A DNA stretch of 33,040 bases from JBBQNY01 sp038255255. GTDB lineage: Bacteria; Pseudomonadota; Gammaproteobacteria; Xanthomonadales; Ahniellaceae. The notes under the pieces were generated by a model. It searched no databases and was not told the DNA's origin. It saw only the letters and a list, made by a program, of their open reading frames with translations. The position numbers and the translations under genes are program-made. Of the stretch, positions 1 to 7,280 are shown in pieces. The DNA lies in NCBI GenBank assembly GCA_038255255.1, contig JBBSLL010000035.1, positions 1 through 33,040 on the forward strand, read 5' to 3'. Positions within the stretch are counted from its first letter, which is position 1. Each line of letters starts with the position of its first letter.

Positions 1-1581
1 CATGCCGAGCGTCAACACGATGCCGGCGATGCCGGGCATGGTCAGGGTCGCACCGATCGCCGACAGCACCGCCACCAGCAGCACCAGGTTGAGCAGCAGA
101 GCGAAGTCGGCGATGAGGCCGAACACCCTGTAGTAAAGCGCCACGAAGATGAGGATCGCCGCGAGGCCGATCAATACCGCGCGGAAGCCCCGCGAGATGT
201 TGTCCTGCCCGAGGCTCGGACCGACCACGCGTTCGCGAACGATGTCCACCGGCGCCGCCAGCGAACCGGCGCGCAGCAGCAGCGCCGTCGAACTCGCCTC
301 TTCAGAGGACTCGAGACCGGTTGTCTGGAAGTTCTTGCCGAACGGCTCGCGCACGTTGGCGATGCTGATCACCTCTTCGGTTACTCGCGTCGACCGCACT
401 TCCTTGCCGTCGACGACCTTTACGACAGGGGTGCGCTCGATGAAGACCACGGCCATGCCCTTGCCCACATTGGCGTTGGTGAAGTCCTGCATGCGCCGCG
501 CACCGGCGTTGTTGAGGGTGACCGAGACCATCGGCTCTCCGGTCTGCTGGTCGAACCCGCTCGACGCGTTCACCAGCTGGTCGCCGGATACGATGAGGCG
601 CTTCTTGAGGATCACCGGCACGGGCTTGCCGTCGAGGCCCATGTCGCGCTGGTAGTAGAGGCGCGAGTCGGGCGGGATGCGCCCGGTCGCGGCAGCCTCC
701 ATGGGATTCAGCACGCTGGTGTCGACCGCGCGGTATTCCAGCGTCGCCGTCGCGCCAAGGATCTTTTTGGCGGCCACAGTGTCCTGCACGCCAGGCAGCT
801 GCACCACGATGCGCGAAGCACCCTGCTGCTGCACTATCGGTTCGGCGACGCCGAGTTCGTTCACGCGGTTGCGCAGCGTCGCAAGGTTCTGTTCGATGGA
901 TTTGTCCTGCTCTGCCTGCACGGCAGTCGGGCGCACGGTCGCGATCAGCGCATAGCCATCGGCGGAACCCTCTCCCTCACGAATTTCCAGATCGGGAATC
1001 TCGGTCGGCAGCGCCTCTGCCGCCTTGCGCCGGTCCTCTTCGCCGCGCAGCACCATGACGATGCCTTCCGGCGTGCGCGTCACGGACCGGTAGCGGATCT
1101 TCTGGCTGCGCAGGAAGCCGCGCAGGTCGTCGACATAGCGCTCGGTCTGCTTGAGGACCACGCTCCTCTGGTCGACCTCCATCAGGAAGTGCACGCCCCC
1201 GCGGAGATCGAGGCCGAGCGTCATGGCGTTGGCGCCGACGGCGCGCAGCCAGCCCGGCACCGTGGACGCGGAATTGAGCGCCACTACGTAGCTTTCGCCG
1301 AGCGCCTCGCGCAACGTCTCGGCGGCGACCAGCTGCTGGTCCGGATTAGACAGGCGCAGCAGCAGCCGCTTGTCGGCGATGTCGGCACCCACTGGAACGA
1401 TCTTGCGCTCCCCGAGCAGGCCGAGGGCGCGCTCCTTGAACGCATCGTCAACCAGGGACCCGCGGTTTGCCGACACCTGCACCGCCGGATCCTGCGGAAA
1501 CACATTGGGCAGGGCGTACAGGAGACCCGCGAGGATCACCACCACGATCAGGATGTACTTCCAGCGCGGAAAGTCGTTCAT
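1..1581 (-). CDS. secD: Protein translocase subunit SecD (3' end beyond window)
   Basis: SecD is the inner-membrane partner of SecF and YajC that uses the proton gradient to complete export of Sec substrates. The frame is open from an ATG at 1581 to the window edge, 527 codons against about 615 in E. coli, so roughly 90 residues are missing. The N-terminus has one membrane segment (residues about 8-26). The hallmark GLDLRGGVHFLMEVD follows near residue 120, then the periplasmic domain with LRNRVNELGVAEPIVQQQG and VVQLPGVQD, and finally membrane helices ending in TMPGIAGIVLTLGM at the edge. The start has only a weak AGG upstream. It is the last visible gene of queA-tgt-yajC-secD; secF would be expected next, outside the window. 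Confidence 0.97.
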   Translation of the reverse strand, partial: MNDFPRWKYILIVVVILAGLLYALPNVFPQDPAVQVSANRGSLVDDAFKERALGLLGERKIVPVGADIADKRLLLRLSNPDQQLVAAETLREALGESYVVALNSASTVPGWLRAVGANAMTLGLDLRGGVHFLMEVDQRSVVLKQTERYVDDLRGFLRSQKIRYRSVTRTPEGIVMVLRGEEDRRKAAEALPTEIPDLEIREGEGSADGYALIATVRPTAVQAEQDKSIEQNLATLRNRVNELGVAEPIVQQQGASRIVVQLPGVQDTVAAKKILGATATLEYRAVDTSVLNPMEAAATGRIPPDSRLYYQRDMGLDGKPVPVILKKRLIVSGDQLVNASSGFDQQTGEPMVSVTLNNAGARRMQDFTNANVGKGMAVVFIERTPVVKVVDGKEVRSTRVTEEVISIANVREPFGKNFQTTGLESSEEASSTALLLRAGSLAAPVDIVRERVVGPSLGQDNISRGFRAVLIGLAAILIFVALYYRVFGLIADFALLLNLVLLVAVLSAIGATLTMPGIAGIVLTLGM

Positions 1582-1638
1582 GCATTAACCTGGGAAAGAA
1601 CTTCGAAACGGATGCCAGGCATCCGGAGTGGGACCTGT

Positions 1639-1977
1639 TCAGCTGGCTTTCAAGGTGCCCTTGGGCAGAACGGCACTGATCGCGTGCTTCTGCAGGCGAG
1701 CCTCGACGCCGCGCGCGATCTCGAGCGACACGAACGAATCCTCGATTGCCGAGATCCGACCCATCAGCCCGCCGTTGGTCAGTACCTCATCGCCGACGGC
1801 CAGCGACTCGATCAGGGACTTGTGCTCCTTGGCGCGCTTCATCTGCGGCCTGATCATGAAGAACCACATGATCAGAAAAACCACACCCATCATGATCAGG
1901 GGTGAGAAAGGCGAGCCCTGTGCGGGTGCGCCCGCGGCCTGCGCCATCGCCGGCGCGATGAAAAAATCGAGATTCAC
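1639..1977 (-). CDS. yajC: Sec translocon accessory subunit YajC
   Basis: A 112-residue single-pass inner-membrane protein that associates with SecDF. It has a short N-terminal region, one hydrophobic helix (about residues 27-43, LIMMGVVFLIMWFFMIRP), then a cytoplasmic domain with the family pattern RPQMKRAKEHKSLIESL and GDEVLTNGGLMGRI. Length and architecture match the family (about 110 residues). The start codon is GTG at 1977, preceded by a good Shine-Dalgarno AGGTGA six bases upstream, which decides this start. It lies 79 bases after tgt and 57 before secD, on the same strand, so an operon is likely. Confidence 0.97.
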   Translation of the reverse strand: MNLDFFIAPAMAQAAGAPAQGSPFSPLIMMGVVFLIMWFFMIRPQMKRAKEHKSLIESLAVGDEVLTNGGLMGRISAIEDSFVSLEIARGVEARLQKHAISAVLPKGTLKAS

Positions 1978-2056
1978 GTGCGATCACCTATCGTGTGGAG
2001 GGCCGATCCGGCCGCGGTGGCGACCGTAGGAACGCGGCCCGGCCAAAGGGGCGCGA

Positions 2057-3175
2057 TTATGCCACGCCACCCAGCCGGGCGTGGAATGCCGCCGCAAACA
2101 CCGCAAGCCGCCCCTCCGCGATGGCTGCGCGCAGGTCGGCCATCAGCGTCTGGTAGTGGTGCAGGTTGTGGATGGTGCCCAGCATCGGCCCGAGCATCTC
2201 GCCGCAGCGATCCAGGTGGCGGAGGTATGCGCGGGTGAAACCGCCCACGCACGCCGCGCAGAGGCAGCCCTCCTCGATCGGCCCCAGGTCGGCTTCGTAG
2301 CGGGCATTGCGGATGCGCACCACGCCGTCGCGCGTGAAGAAGTGACCGTTGCGCGCATTCCGCGTCGGCATCACGCAGTCGAACAGGTCGATGCCGCGGC
2401 GCACGGCCTCCACGATGTCCTGCGGACGGCCGACGCCCATGAGATAACGCGCCTGCGCTTCGGGCAGCAGCGCGCAGGTGTGGTCCAGCATCGCGTTGCG
2501 TTCCGCCTCCGGCTCGCCCACCGCAAGGCCGCCGACCGCGTAACCGTCGAAGCCGATATCGCGCAGCGCCGCGGCGGAGCGGGTGCGCAAGTCCGGATAT
2601 ACCCCGCCCTGCACGATGCCGAACAAGGCATTCGGATTGCCCACGTGCGCGCGCCGGCTGCGCTCGGCCCAGCGCAGCGAGAGTTCCATCGAATCGCACG
2701 CCTGCGCTTCGGTGGCGGGATAGGCCGTGCACTCGTCGAAGACCATGACCACGTCGGAGTCCAGCACGCGCTGGATGCGCATGCTTTCCTCTGGCGACAG
2801 GAACACCTTGTCTCCGTTGACCGGCGAGGCGAACGTCACGCCCTGCTCTGTGATCGTGCGCCGCGACGCCAACGAGAAGACCTGGAAGCCGCCCGAGTCG
2901 GTGAGTATCGGCCCCGGCCACTGCATGAACCCGTGCAGCCCGCCATGCGCCTCGATGATGTCGAGCCCCGGCCGCAGGAACAGGTGGAACGTATTGCCGA
3001 GGATCATCTCTGACCCCGTCGCGCGCAGCGAATCGGGTGTCATGGCCTTGACGGAACCGTAGGTTCCCACCGGCATGAATGCGGGCGTCTCGACGCTGCC
3101 CCGTCGCAGCGTCAGGCGACCGCGCCGCGCCGCGCCGTCGCGCCCCAGCAATTCGAAGCGTGCCGGCTCGCTCAT
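2057..3175 (-). CDS. tgt: Queuine tRNA-ribosyltransferase (TGT)
   Basis: Cytoplasmic enzyme that exchanges guanine-34 for preQ1 in tRNAs with GUN anticodons, the first tRNA-bound step of queuosine synthesis. The product has 372 residues, the normal size. Visible signatures are DSGGFQ with Asp93, GIVQGG near 186-191, GGLAVGEP near 215-222, the nucleophile Asp266 in FDCVMPTRNARNG, and a zinc site made of Cys304, Cys306, Cys309 and probably His336. The ATG overlaps the queA stop as ATGA, so the two are translationally coupled. That pairing makes sense because QueA acts on the next step. Confidence 0.98.
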   Translation of the reverse strand: MSEPARFELLGRDGAARRGRLTLRRGSVETPAFMPVGTYGSVKAMTPDSLRATGSEMILGNTFHLFLRPGLDIIEAHGGLHGFMQWPGPILTDSGGFQVFSLASRRTITEQGVTFASPVNGDKVFLSPEESMRIQRVLDSDVVMVFDECTAYPATEAQACDSMELSLRWAERSRRAHVGNPNALFGIVQGGVYPDLRTRSAAALRDIGFDGYAVGGLAVGEPEAERNAMLDHTCALLPEAQARYLMGVGRPQDIVEAVRRGIDLFDCVMPTRNARNGHFFTRDGVVRIRNARYEADLGPIEEGCLCAACVGGFTRAYLRHLDRCGEMLGPMLGTIHNLHHYQTLMADLRAAIAEGRLAVFAAAFHARLGGVA

Positions 3176-4212
3176 GCCGCCAGTGCGCCGTGCATCGGAT
3201 GGATCAACATCGCGTCGCCGTACGAAAAGAAGCGGTAGCGCTGCTCGACGGCGTGCGCGTACGCATCCAGCATCCGGGCGTGGCCACCGAATGCGCAGAC
3301 GAGCATCAGCAATGTCGATTGCGGCAGGTGGAAATTGGTGAGCAGCAGGTCAACCGCGCGGAAGCGGTAACCGGGGGTGATGAAGATGCTCGTCTCCCCA
3401 TCGAATGACCGCAAGCTGCCGTCGACAGCCGCGGACTCGAGTGCGCGCACAACGGTGGTTCCAACCGCGACCACGCGCCCGCCCCGGCTGCGGGTGGCGA
3501 TGATCTTGTCGACCAGTTGCTGATCCACCACGCAGCGTTCAGCGTGCATGCGATGTTCGCTGATGTCCTCTACGCGCAGCGGCTGGAAGGTGCCTGCCCC
3601 GACGTGCAGGGTCAGCGTTGCTCTCTCGATGCCTCTTGCCCCCAACTCCGCCAGCAACGGCTCGTCGAAGTGCAGGCCCGCGGTCGGCGCGGCAACCGCC
3701 CCGGGACTGCGGGCGAACACGGTCTGGTAGCGCTCGCGGTCGGCAGCCTCGGGAGCACGCGAAATGTAGGGCGGCAAGGGAATCGCGCCAACGCGCTCGA
3801 GCATGTCGGTCGCGGCGTCCTCGCCCATGTAGCGCAGCCGCGTGAACTCGCCGTCGCGTTCGACGAATTCGAGCCTGCTGCCATCGGCCAGGGTGATGCT
3901 GCGCCCCTTGCGCATCGGCTTGCTGGCACGCACCTGGGCGAGCAAGGTGCGCGCGTCCTCCACGCGCTCCAGCAGGATCTCGACCGCGCCGCCCGAATCC
4001 TTGTGGCCGAGCAGGCGCGCGGGAAGCACGCGAGTGTCGTTGAATACCAGCAGATCTCCGGCGCGCAGGACCTCCGGCAGTTCACGCACGGTGGAATCGA
4101 CGAACGCGCCCTCGCGCGGCACGATCAACAGCCGCGACGCCGTGCGCTCTCCAAGCGGCTGCTGCGCAATCAGTTCGGGCGGCAACTCGTAGTTGAATTC
4201 GGACTTGAGCAA
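3172..4212 (-). CDS. queA: S-adenosylmethionine:tRNA ribosyltransferase-isomerase QueA
   Basis: QueA moves the ribosyl part of S-adenosylmethionine onto preQ1-34 of tRNA to form epoxyqueuosine. I place the start at a TTG at 4212, giving MLKSEFNYELPPELIAQ, which matches the usual QueA N-terminus (KxxDFNYELPxxLIAQ) and 346 residues (E. coli 356). An upstream in-frame ATG at 4353 would add 47 residues without family resemblance and would run into the repeat region. Conserved blocks are SRLLIV, LLVFNDTRVLPARL, PTAGLHF and TLHVGAGTFQPLR, with NFHLPQSTLLMLV near the C-terminus. It is the first gene of the queA-tgt-yajC-secD operon. The TTG start is inferred, not proven. Confidence 0.95.
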   Translation of the reverse strand: MLKSEFNYELPPELIAQQPLGERTASRLLIVPREGAFVDSTVRELPEVLRAGDLLVFNDTRVLPARLLGHKDSGGAVEILLERVEDARTLLAQVRASKPMRKGRSITLADGSRLEFVERDGEFTRLRYMGEDAATDMLERVGAIPLPPYISRAPEAADRERYQTVFARSPGAVAAPTAGLHFDEPLLAELGARGIERATLTLHVGAGTFQPLRVEDISEHRMHAERCVVDQQLVDKIIATRSRGGRVVAVGTTVVRALESAAVDGSLRSFDGETSIFITPGYRFRAVDLLLTNFHLPQSTLLMLVCAFGGHARMLDAYAHAVEQRYRFFSYGDAMLIHPMHGALAA

Positions 4213-4300
4213 GATCGATCCGCACGCAAATGGCGCGCATTGTACGTCCCGCGGCTTCCTTTCTTTCCCGAGCAACGAGTTGGCGTCGCGAGCGACTGCA

Positions 4301-4357
4301 AGCGGTGGCGCCTCGCTTCCGCAGGAGCCCTTTATGCTGCAGCGAGACGCCACCGCT
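4301..4357 (+). repeat. 57-bp imperfect palindromic repeat, copy 1
   Basis: AGCGGTGGCGCCTCGCT at 4301-4317 is matched by its reverse complement at 4341-4357 with one mismatch, forming a 17-bp stem around a 23-base loop. The whole 57 bases recur in opposite orientation at 4547-4603 with 47 of 57 positions identical and no gaps. This is the structure of a REP/BIME-type intergenic repeat. It lies upstream of queA and may form a hairpin in transcripts from either strand. Confidence 0.75.
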
Positions 4358-4417
4358 CACAGCCGCTCTCCGAACCATTCGTGCAGCCGTCCAAAAGCGC
4401 GCCTGGCATTTTGGCGA

Positions 4418-4462
4418 TGCGAAATTCGGAACTGGCCTGAGGGATAAGGCCGGAATTTCGCA
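4418..4462. repeat. Inverted repeat / stem-loop
   Basis: TGCGAAATTC at 4418-4427 pairs perfectly with GAATTTCGCA at 4453-4462. Further complementarity (GGCC tracts) extends the arms inward across a short loop. It has no T-tract, so it is not a canonical terminator. It is part of the repeat-rich gap between queA and the aminotransferase gene; its function is unknown. Confidence 0.55.
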
Positions 4463-4546
4463 GCATGCTGATACGGGCTGGGCTGACCCTCGAACAGTGC
4501 AATACCAATCTGACACTGTGTTGGTCTGGCGAGGAGGTGGGCCGGA

Positions 4547-4603
4547 AGGGGTAGCGCCTCGCTGCAGAAAAAGGGGCTCTCGCGGAAGCCAGGCGCTACC
4601 GCT
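4547..4603 (-). repeat. 57-bp imperfect palindromic repeat, copy 2 (inverted)
   Basis: This is the opposite-orientation copy of the element at 4301-4357 (47 of 57 identical). Its own terminal arms are GGTAGCGCCT at 4550-4559 and AGGCGCTACC at 4591-4600, perfectly complementary. Substitutions such as G/A at the stem positions of the two copies keep the palindrome partly intact (GGTGGCG/CGCCACC versus GGTAGCG/CGCTACC), which suggests that the pairing itself is maintained. Confidence 0.75.
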
Positions 4604-4666
4604 TTCGGCCCGCCGAGCCTGGCGTTCGAGGCGCTACTGCTTTGGGCTCGCCGAGCACGGCGAGCG
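4591..4666. repeat. 38-bp direct tandem repeat, two copies
   Basis: Copies 4591-4628 and 4629-4666 both begin AGGCGCTAC and share GCCGAGC further in; 31 of 38 positions agree. The first copy overlaps the end of the palindromic repeat at 4547-4603, so the region seems to have grown by partial duplication of repeat ends. The second copy contains a small inverted repeat, CTCGCCG/CGGCGAG. Confidence 0.6.
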
Positions 4667-4684
4667 AGGCTGGCGCCAGCCTCG
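4665..4684. repeat. Perfect 20-bp palindrome
   Basis: CGAGGCTGGCGCCAGCCTCG reads the same on both strands. It directly follows the 38-bp tandem repeat. With no loop it could be a cruciform or a dimer binding site. I assign it to the same repeat cluster rather than to a specific regulator. Confidence 0.6.
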
Positions 4685-4793
4685 AGCGCACGGGGCTAGG
4701 GGAGTATGCGTTGTGCTTTGCGCAACCCAGTTGTCTGATGGGAGCGGGGGTTACGCCGGCGAAACCCGCGTGATAGCATGCGCATTCTCGTAA

Positions 4794-4812
4794 GCGCTTG
4801 ATTTGCAAGCGC
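4794..4812. promoter_or_regulatory. Inverted repeat upstream of the aminotransferase gene; possible operator
   Basis: GCGCTTG at 4794-4800 and CAAGCGC at 4806-4812 are perfect 7-base arms separated by 5 bases. The site ends 49 bases before the aminotransferase ATG and lies outside the REP-like cluster. Arm length and spacing suit a dimeric helix-turn-helix regulator, or a small leader hairpin. No regulator gene adjoins it, so the role is inferred. Confidence 0.35.
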
Positions 4813-4861
4813 AATTGTCCGGTTACGCGGCCTCTGCCCGCGAACCCGTCGGAGTTTCGCC

Positions 4862-6400
4862 ATGTCCGTGCTCGATACCCTCAAATTCCTGCGTTCAAGC
4901 GCAGGCAACCGCCTGACGGATGGTCTCGACGACCGCCAGATCGAGTCGTTCGCGGCAAGCGATCCTGCCCTGGTACGCGCGGTCGATGCCGCGCACGCCG
5001 CGCAGACACAGTTGCGCCGCTCGCAACCGGAGTGGCTCGATCTCGATGAAGCCGAACAGCTCGCCAGCGCACAGGCGGACTTCCTCAACTTCTATGCCGA
5101 AGACGCGATCAACCATTACGTACCGCTCGCGGCGTGTGGCCCATGGATCATCACGGCCAAGGGCGCGGTGATTTACGACTGTGGCGGGTACGGCATGCTC
5201 GGATTCGGGCACAACCCGCCAGAGGTGCTCAAGGCGCTGGCGAAGCCACAGGTGATGGCCAACGTGATGACGCCGAGCCTTGCGCATGTGGAACTGGGCG
5301 CAGCGTTGCGCGCCGAGATCGGCCACACCCGCGGCGGCTGCCCCTATTCGAAATTCCTGTGCCTCAATTCCGGATCGGAGTCGGTGTCTCTTGCAGGCCG
5401 CTTCGCGGACGTCAACGCCAAGATGCTCACCGAGCCGGGCGCACGGCATGCCGGCAGGAAGATCACGCGTCTCGCGATCGCGGGTGGATTCCACGGCCGC
5501 ACCGAGCTTCCGGCGCGTTATTCGGACTCGACACGCCAGAACTACATCAAGCACCTCGCGAGTTACGCGCGCGAAACGCCGCCGCTGGTCACCGTCGCGC
5601 CATACGATATCGAGCAGCTGCGTCGCGCGTTCGCCGACGCGGAGCGCGACAACCGTTTCATCGAGGCGCTTTTCCTCGAGCCCGTCATGGGCGAAGGCAA
5701 TCCCGGCTTGGCGCTGACGCCGGAGTTCTATGCGGAAGCACGTCGCCTCACGCGCGAGCACGGCGCGCTGTTGCTGATCGATTCCATCCAGGCAGGACTG
5801 CGGGCGCACGGCGTGCTGTCGATTGTCGACTATCCGGGTTTCGAGGGCCTCGAAGCGCCCGACATGGAAACGTATTCGAAGGCGCTCAACGCGGGACAGT
5901 TCCCGCTGTCCGTGTTGGCGGTAACGCCCACCACCGCGGCGCTCTACCGCAAGGGCATCTACGGCAACACCATGTCGGCCAATCCCCGCGGCGCGGACAT
6001 CGCCTGCGCGGTGCTGGCCACGCTGACGCCGGCGTTGCGCGCCAACGTGCGCGAGCGCGGCGCCGAGTTCGTGGCCAAGCTCAATGCACTCGCGAGCGAA
6101 ATGCCCGGATACATCACGGGCACGCAGGGCACCGGCCTGCTGTTCTCATGCGAGCTCGCGCCCGAATTCAAGTGCTACGGCAACGGCAGTACCGAGGAGT
6201 ACATGCGCCAGCGAGGCTTCGGCGTCATCCACGGCGGCGTCAATTCGTTGCGCTTCACCCCGCACTTTGCTGTCACGAGCGCCGAGGTCGACCTCATCAT
6301 CGACGGAGTCCGCGATGCGCTCTGCAACGGTCCGCGCATGCATGCCATGTCCGCTGCCGTGGCAAAACAGTCGGGCGAGTTGTCTGCGGTAGAGAGCTGA
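4862..6400 (+). CDS. Class-III PLP-dependent aminotransferase
   Basis: A 512-residue fold-type-I, class-III (ornithine/GABA aminotransferase-like) enzyme, presumably moving an amino group from an amine or omega-amino acid to a 2-oxo acid. Visible signatures are SGSES at 170-174 (PLP phosphate site), GGFHGRT at 208-214 (aromatic stacking residue and His), LLIDSIQAG with Asp307 and Gln310, Lys340 in YSKALNAG as the Schiff-base lysine, and GNTMSANP at 369-376. The usual DEVQTGxGRTG motif is DSIQAGLRAHG here, and about 95 extra residues precede the PLP domain, so it belongs to an unusual subgroup and I do not name a substrate. GGAG lies 11 bases before the ATG. It stands alone, divergent from queA, with no pathway partners beside it. 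Confidence 0.85.
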   Translation: MSVLDTLKFLRSSAGNRLTDGLDDRQIESFAASDPALVRAVDAAHAAQTQLRRSQPEWLDLDEAEQLASAQADFLNFYAEDAINHYVPLAACGPWIITAKGAVIYDCGGYGMLGFGHNPPEVLKALAKPQVMANVMTPSLAHVELGAALRAEIGHTRGGCPYSKFLCLNSGSESVSLAGRFADVNAKMLTEPGARHAGRKITRLAIAGGFHGRTELPARYSDSTRQNYIKHLASYARETPPLVTVAPYDIEQLRRAFADAERDNRFIEALFLEPVMGEGNPGLALTPEFYAEARRLTREHGALLLIDSIQAGLRAHGVLSIVDYPGFEGLEAPDMETYSKALNAGQFPLSVLAVTPTTAALYRKGIYGNTMSANPRGADIACAVLATLTPALRANVRERGAEFVAKLNALASEMPGYITGTQGTGLLFSCELAPEFKCYGNGSTEEYMRQRGFGVIHGGVNSLRFTPHFAVTSAEVDLIIDGVRDALCNGPRMHAMSAAVAKQSGELSAVES

Positions 6401-6446
6401 CTCGCGGAAGATCGTGCGCTTTGCGGACAGCTAGCCGAGGACGGGA

Positions 6447-6564
6447 TTCGCTTCGGCCTGGTGCGAAGGCTGTTGCCTTTACAGCTATTCAACGGGCGGG
6501 GCTGCGCTTCGCTTCGGGCTGATGCGAAGGCTGGTGTTTCCACAGCCATTCAACGGTCGGGGCT
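6447..6564. repeat. 57-bp direct repeat in tandem (period 61)
   Basis: Copies 6447-6503 and 6508-6564 begin TTCGCTTCGG, contain TGCGAAGGCTG and ATTCAACGG, and end CGGGGCT. They agree at 48 of 57 positions. A degenerate tail of a third unit (ACAGCTAG...CGGG) seems to precede them at about 6427-6446. The repeat fills most of the 195-base gap between the aminotransferase gene and tRNA-Pro. The end of copy 2 shares the nonamer GGTCGGGGC with the 3' end of the tRNA gene. No open frame runs through it. Confidence 0.75.
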
Positions 6565-6595
6565 CTTCGCCGCCTCTGGCTCTATCGTTATCTAA

Positions 6596-6672
6596 TGGTC
6601 GGGGCGGCGAGATTCGAACTCGCGACCACCACACCCCCAGCGTGGTGCGCTACCAGGCTGCGCTACGCCCCG
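6596..6672 (-). tRNA. tRNA-Pro (anticodon GGG)
   Basis: A 77-base cloverleaf. The acceptor arm CGGGGCG pairs with CGCCCCG, the D arm is GCGC/GCGC, the anticodon stem CCACG/TGTGG closes the loop CTGGGGG (anticodon GGG, reading CCC and CCU), and the T arm GCGAG-TTCGAAT-CTCGC is canonical. The 3' CCA is encoded. It lies on the same strand as, and 109 bases downstream of, the thioesterase gene. Confidence 0.97.
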
Positions 6673-6781
6673 ACGGTTGACGGCTGAAGCATTCGAGCGT
6701 TGCCGCGAGGCGGCCCCGCTCCGGGAGTGAACCGGCGATTGTACGGGAGCCCGTCGAGCGGCGCGAGCGCTGCTTTCGCGC

Positions 6782-7270
6782 TCAGCGAGTGGGCTCTTCA
6801 TGGATGAACGCCTGCATCTCGGACTCGATTCCTTCGCGGAGGTGCATCAGTCGTTGCGCGTAGTCGCACAGCTGGCGCTGTTCGTCGGTTTGCGGGGTCC
6901 ATTTCGGCACCGCGGTGGGTTTCCCTGAATCGTCCAGCGCCACGAACACGATCACGCAGTGAGTGGTCTGCACGCGTGTTTCCGCCATCGAATCAATGGC
7001 CCATACATCGACCGCCAGATGCAGGGATGTATTGCCGGTGTGGATGACCTTGGCGTGCACTTCGACGATGTTGCCGATGAGGATCGGTGCCAGGAACCGG
7101 ATGCCCCCGACATACACGGTGACGCAGTAGCGCCCGCTCCACCCGACCGCCGCGGCCCATCCGGCCTGGTCGATCCACTTCATCACCATGCCGCCGTGCA
7201 CCTTCCCGCCGAAATTCACATCGGAAGGTTCGGCGAGGAAACGCAGCGTGACATCGGCTTTGCCGGGCAT
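6782..7270 (-). CDS. Acyl-CoA thioesterase, hotdog fold (YciA/BACH-like)
   Basis: A 162-residue single-hotdog enzyme that would hydrolyse acyl-CoA to free acid and CoA in the cytoplasm. The family motif is clear near residues 17-33: DVNFGGKVHGGMVMKWID, with the Asn/His/Asp-containing active-site helix. It is followed by the strand pattern VGGIRFLAPILIGNIVEVHAKV and HTGNTSLHLAVDVWA typical of COG1607 acyl-CoA hydrolases. I chose the ATG at 7270 (MPGKADVTLRF), 10 bases after the ychF stop. Longer readings would run through ychF. There is no clear Shine-Dalgarno, so translation may be coupled to ychF. Substrate chain length cannot be told. Confidence 0.9.
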   Translation of the reverse strand: MPGKADVTLRFLAEPSDVNFGGKVHGGMVMKWIDQAGWAAAVGWSGRYCVTVYVGGIRFLAPILIGNIVEVHAKVIHTGNTSLHLAVDVWAIDSMAETRVQTTHCVIVFVALDDSGKPTAVPKWTPQTDEQRQLCDYAQRLMHLREGIESEMQAFIHEEPTR

Positions 7271-7280
7271 GGCGCGAATT

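Noticed and set aside
4301..4684. CRISPR array
   Set aside because: Only two units per repeat type, unequal spacing, palindromic opposed copies and no cas genes.
5134..6522. Long open frame inside the aminotransferase gene in another frame
   Set aside because: It is the usual GC-rich shadow: Arg/Ala-rich translation without motifs, fully inside a gene with a clear family match. The same holds for 18767-19873, 19768-21132, 23210-24280, 26517-27665 and 28674-29951.
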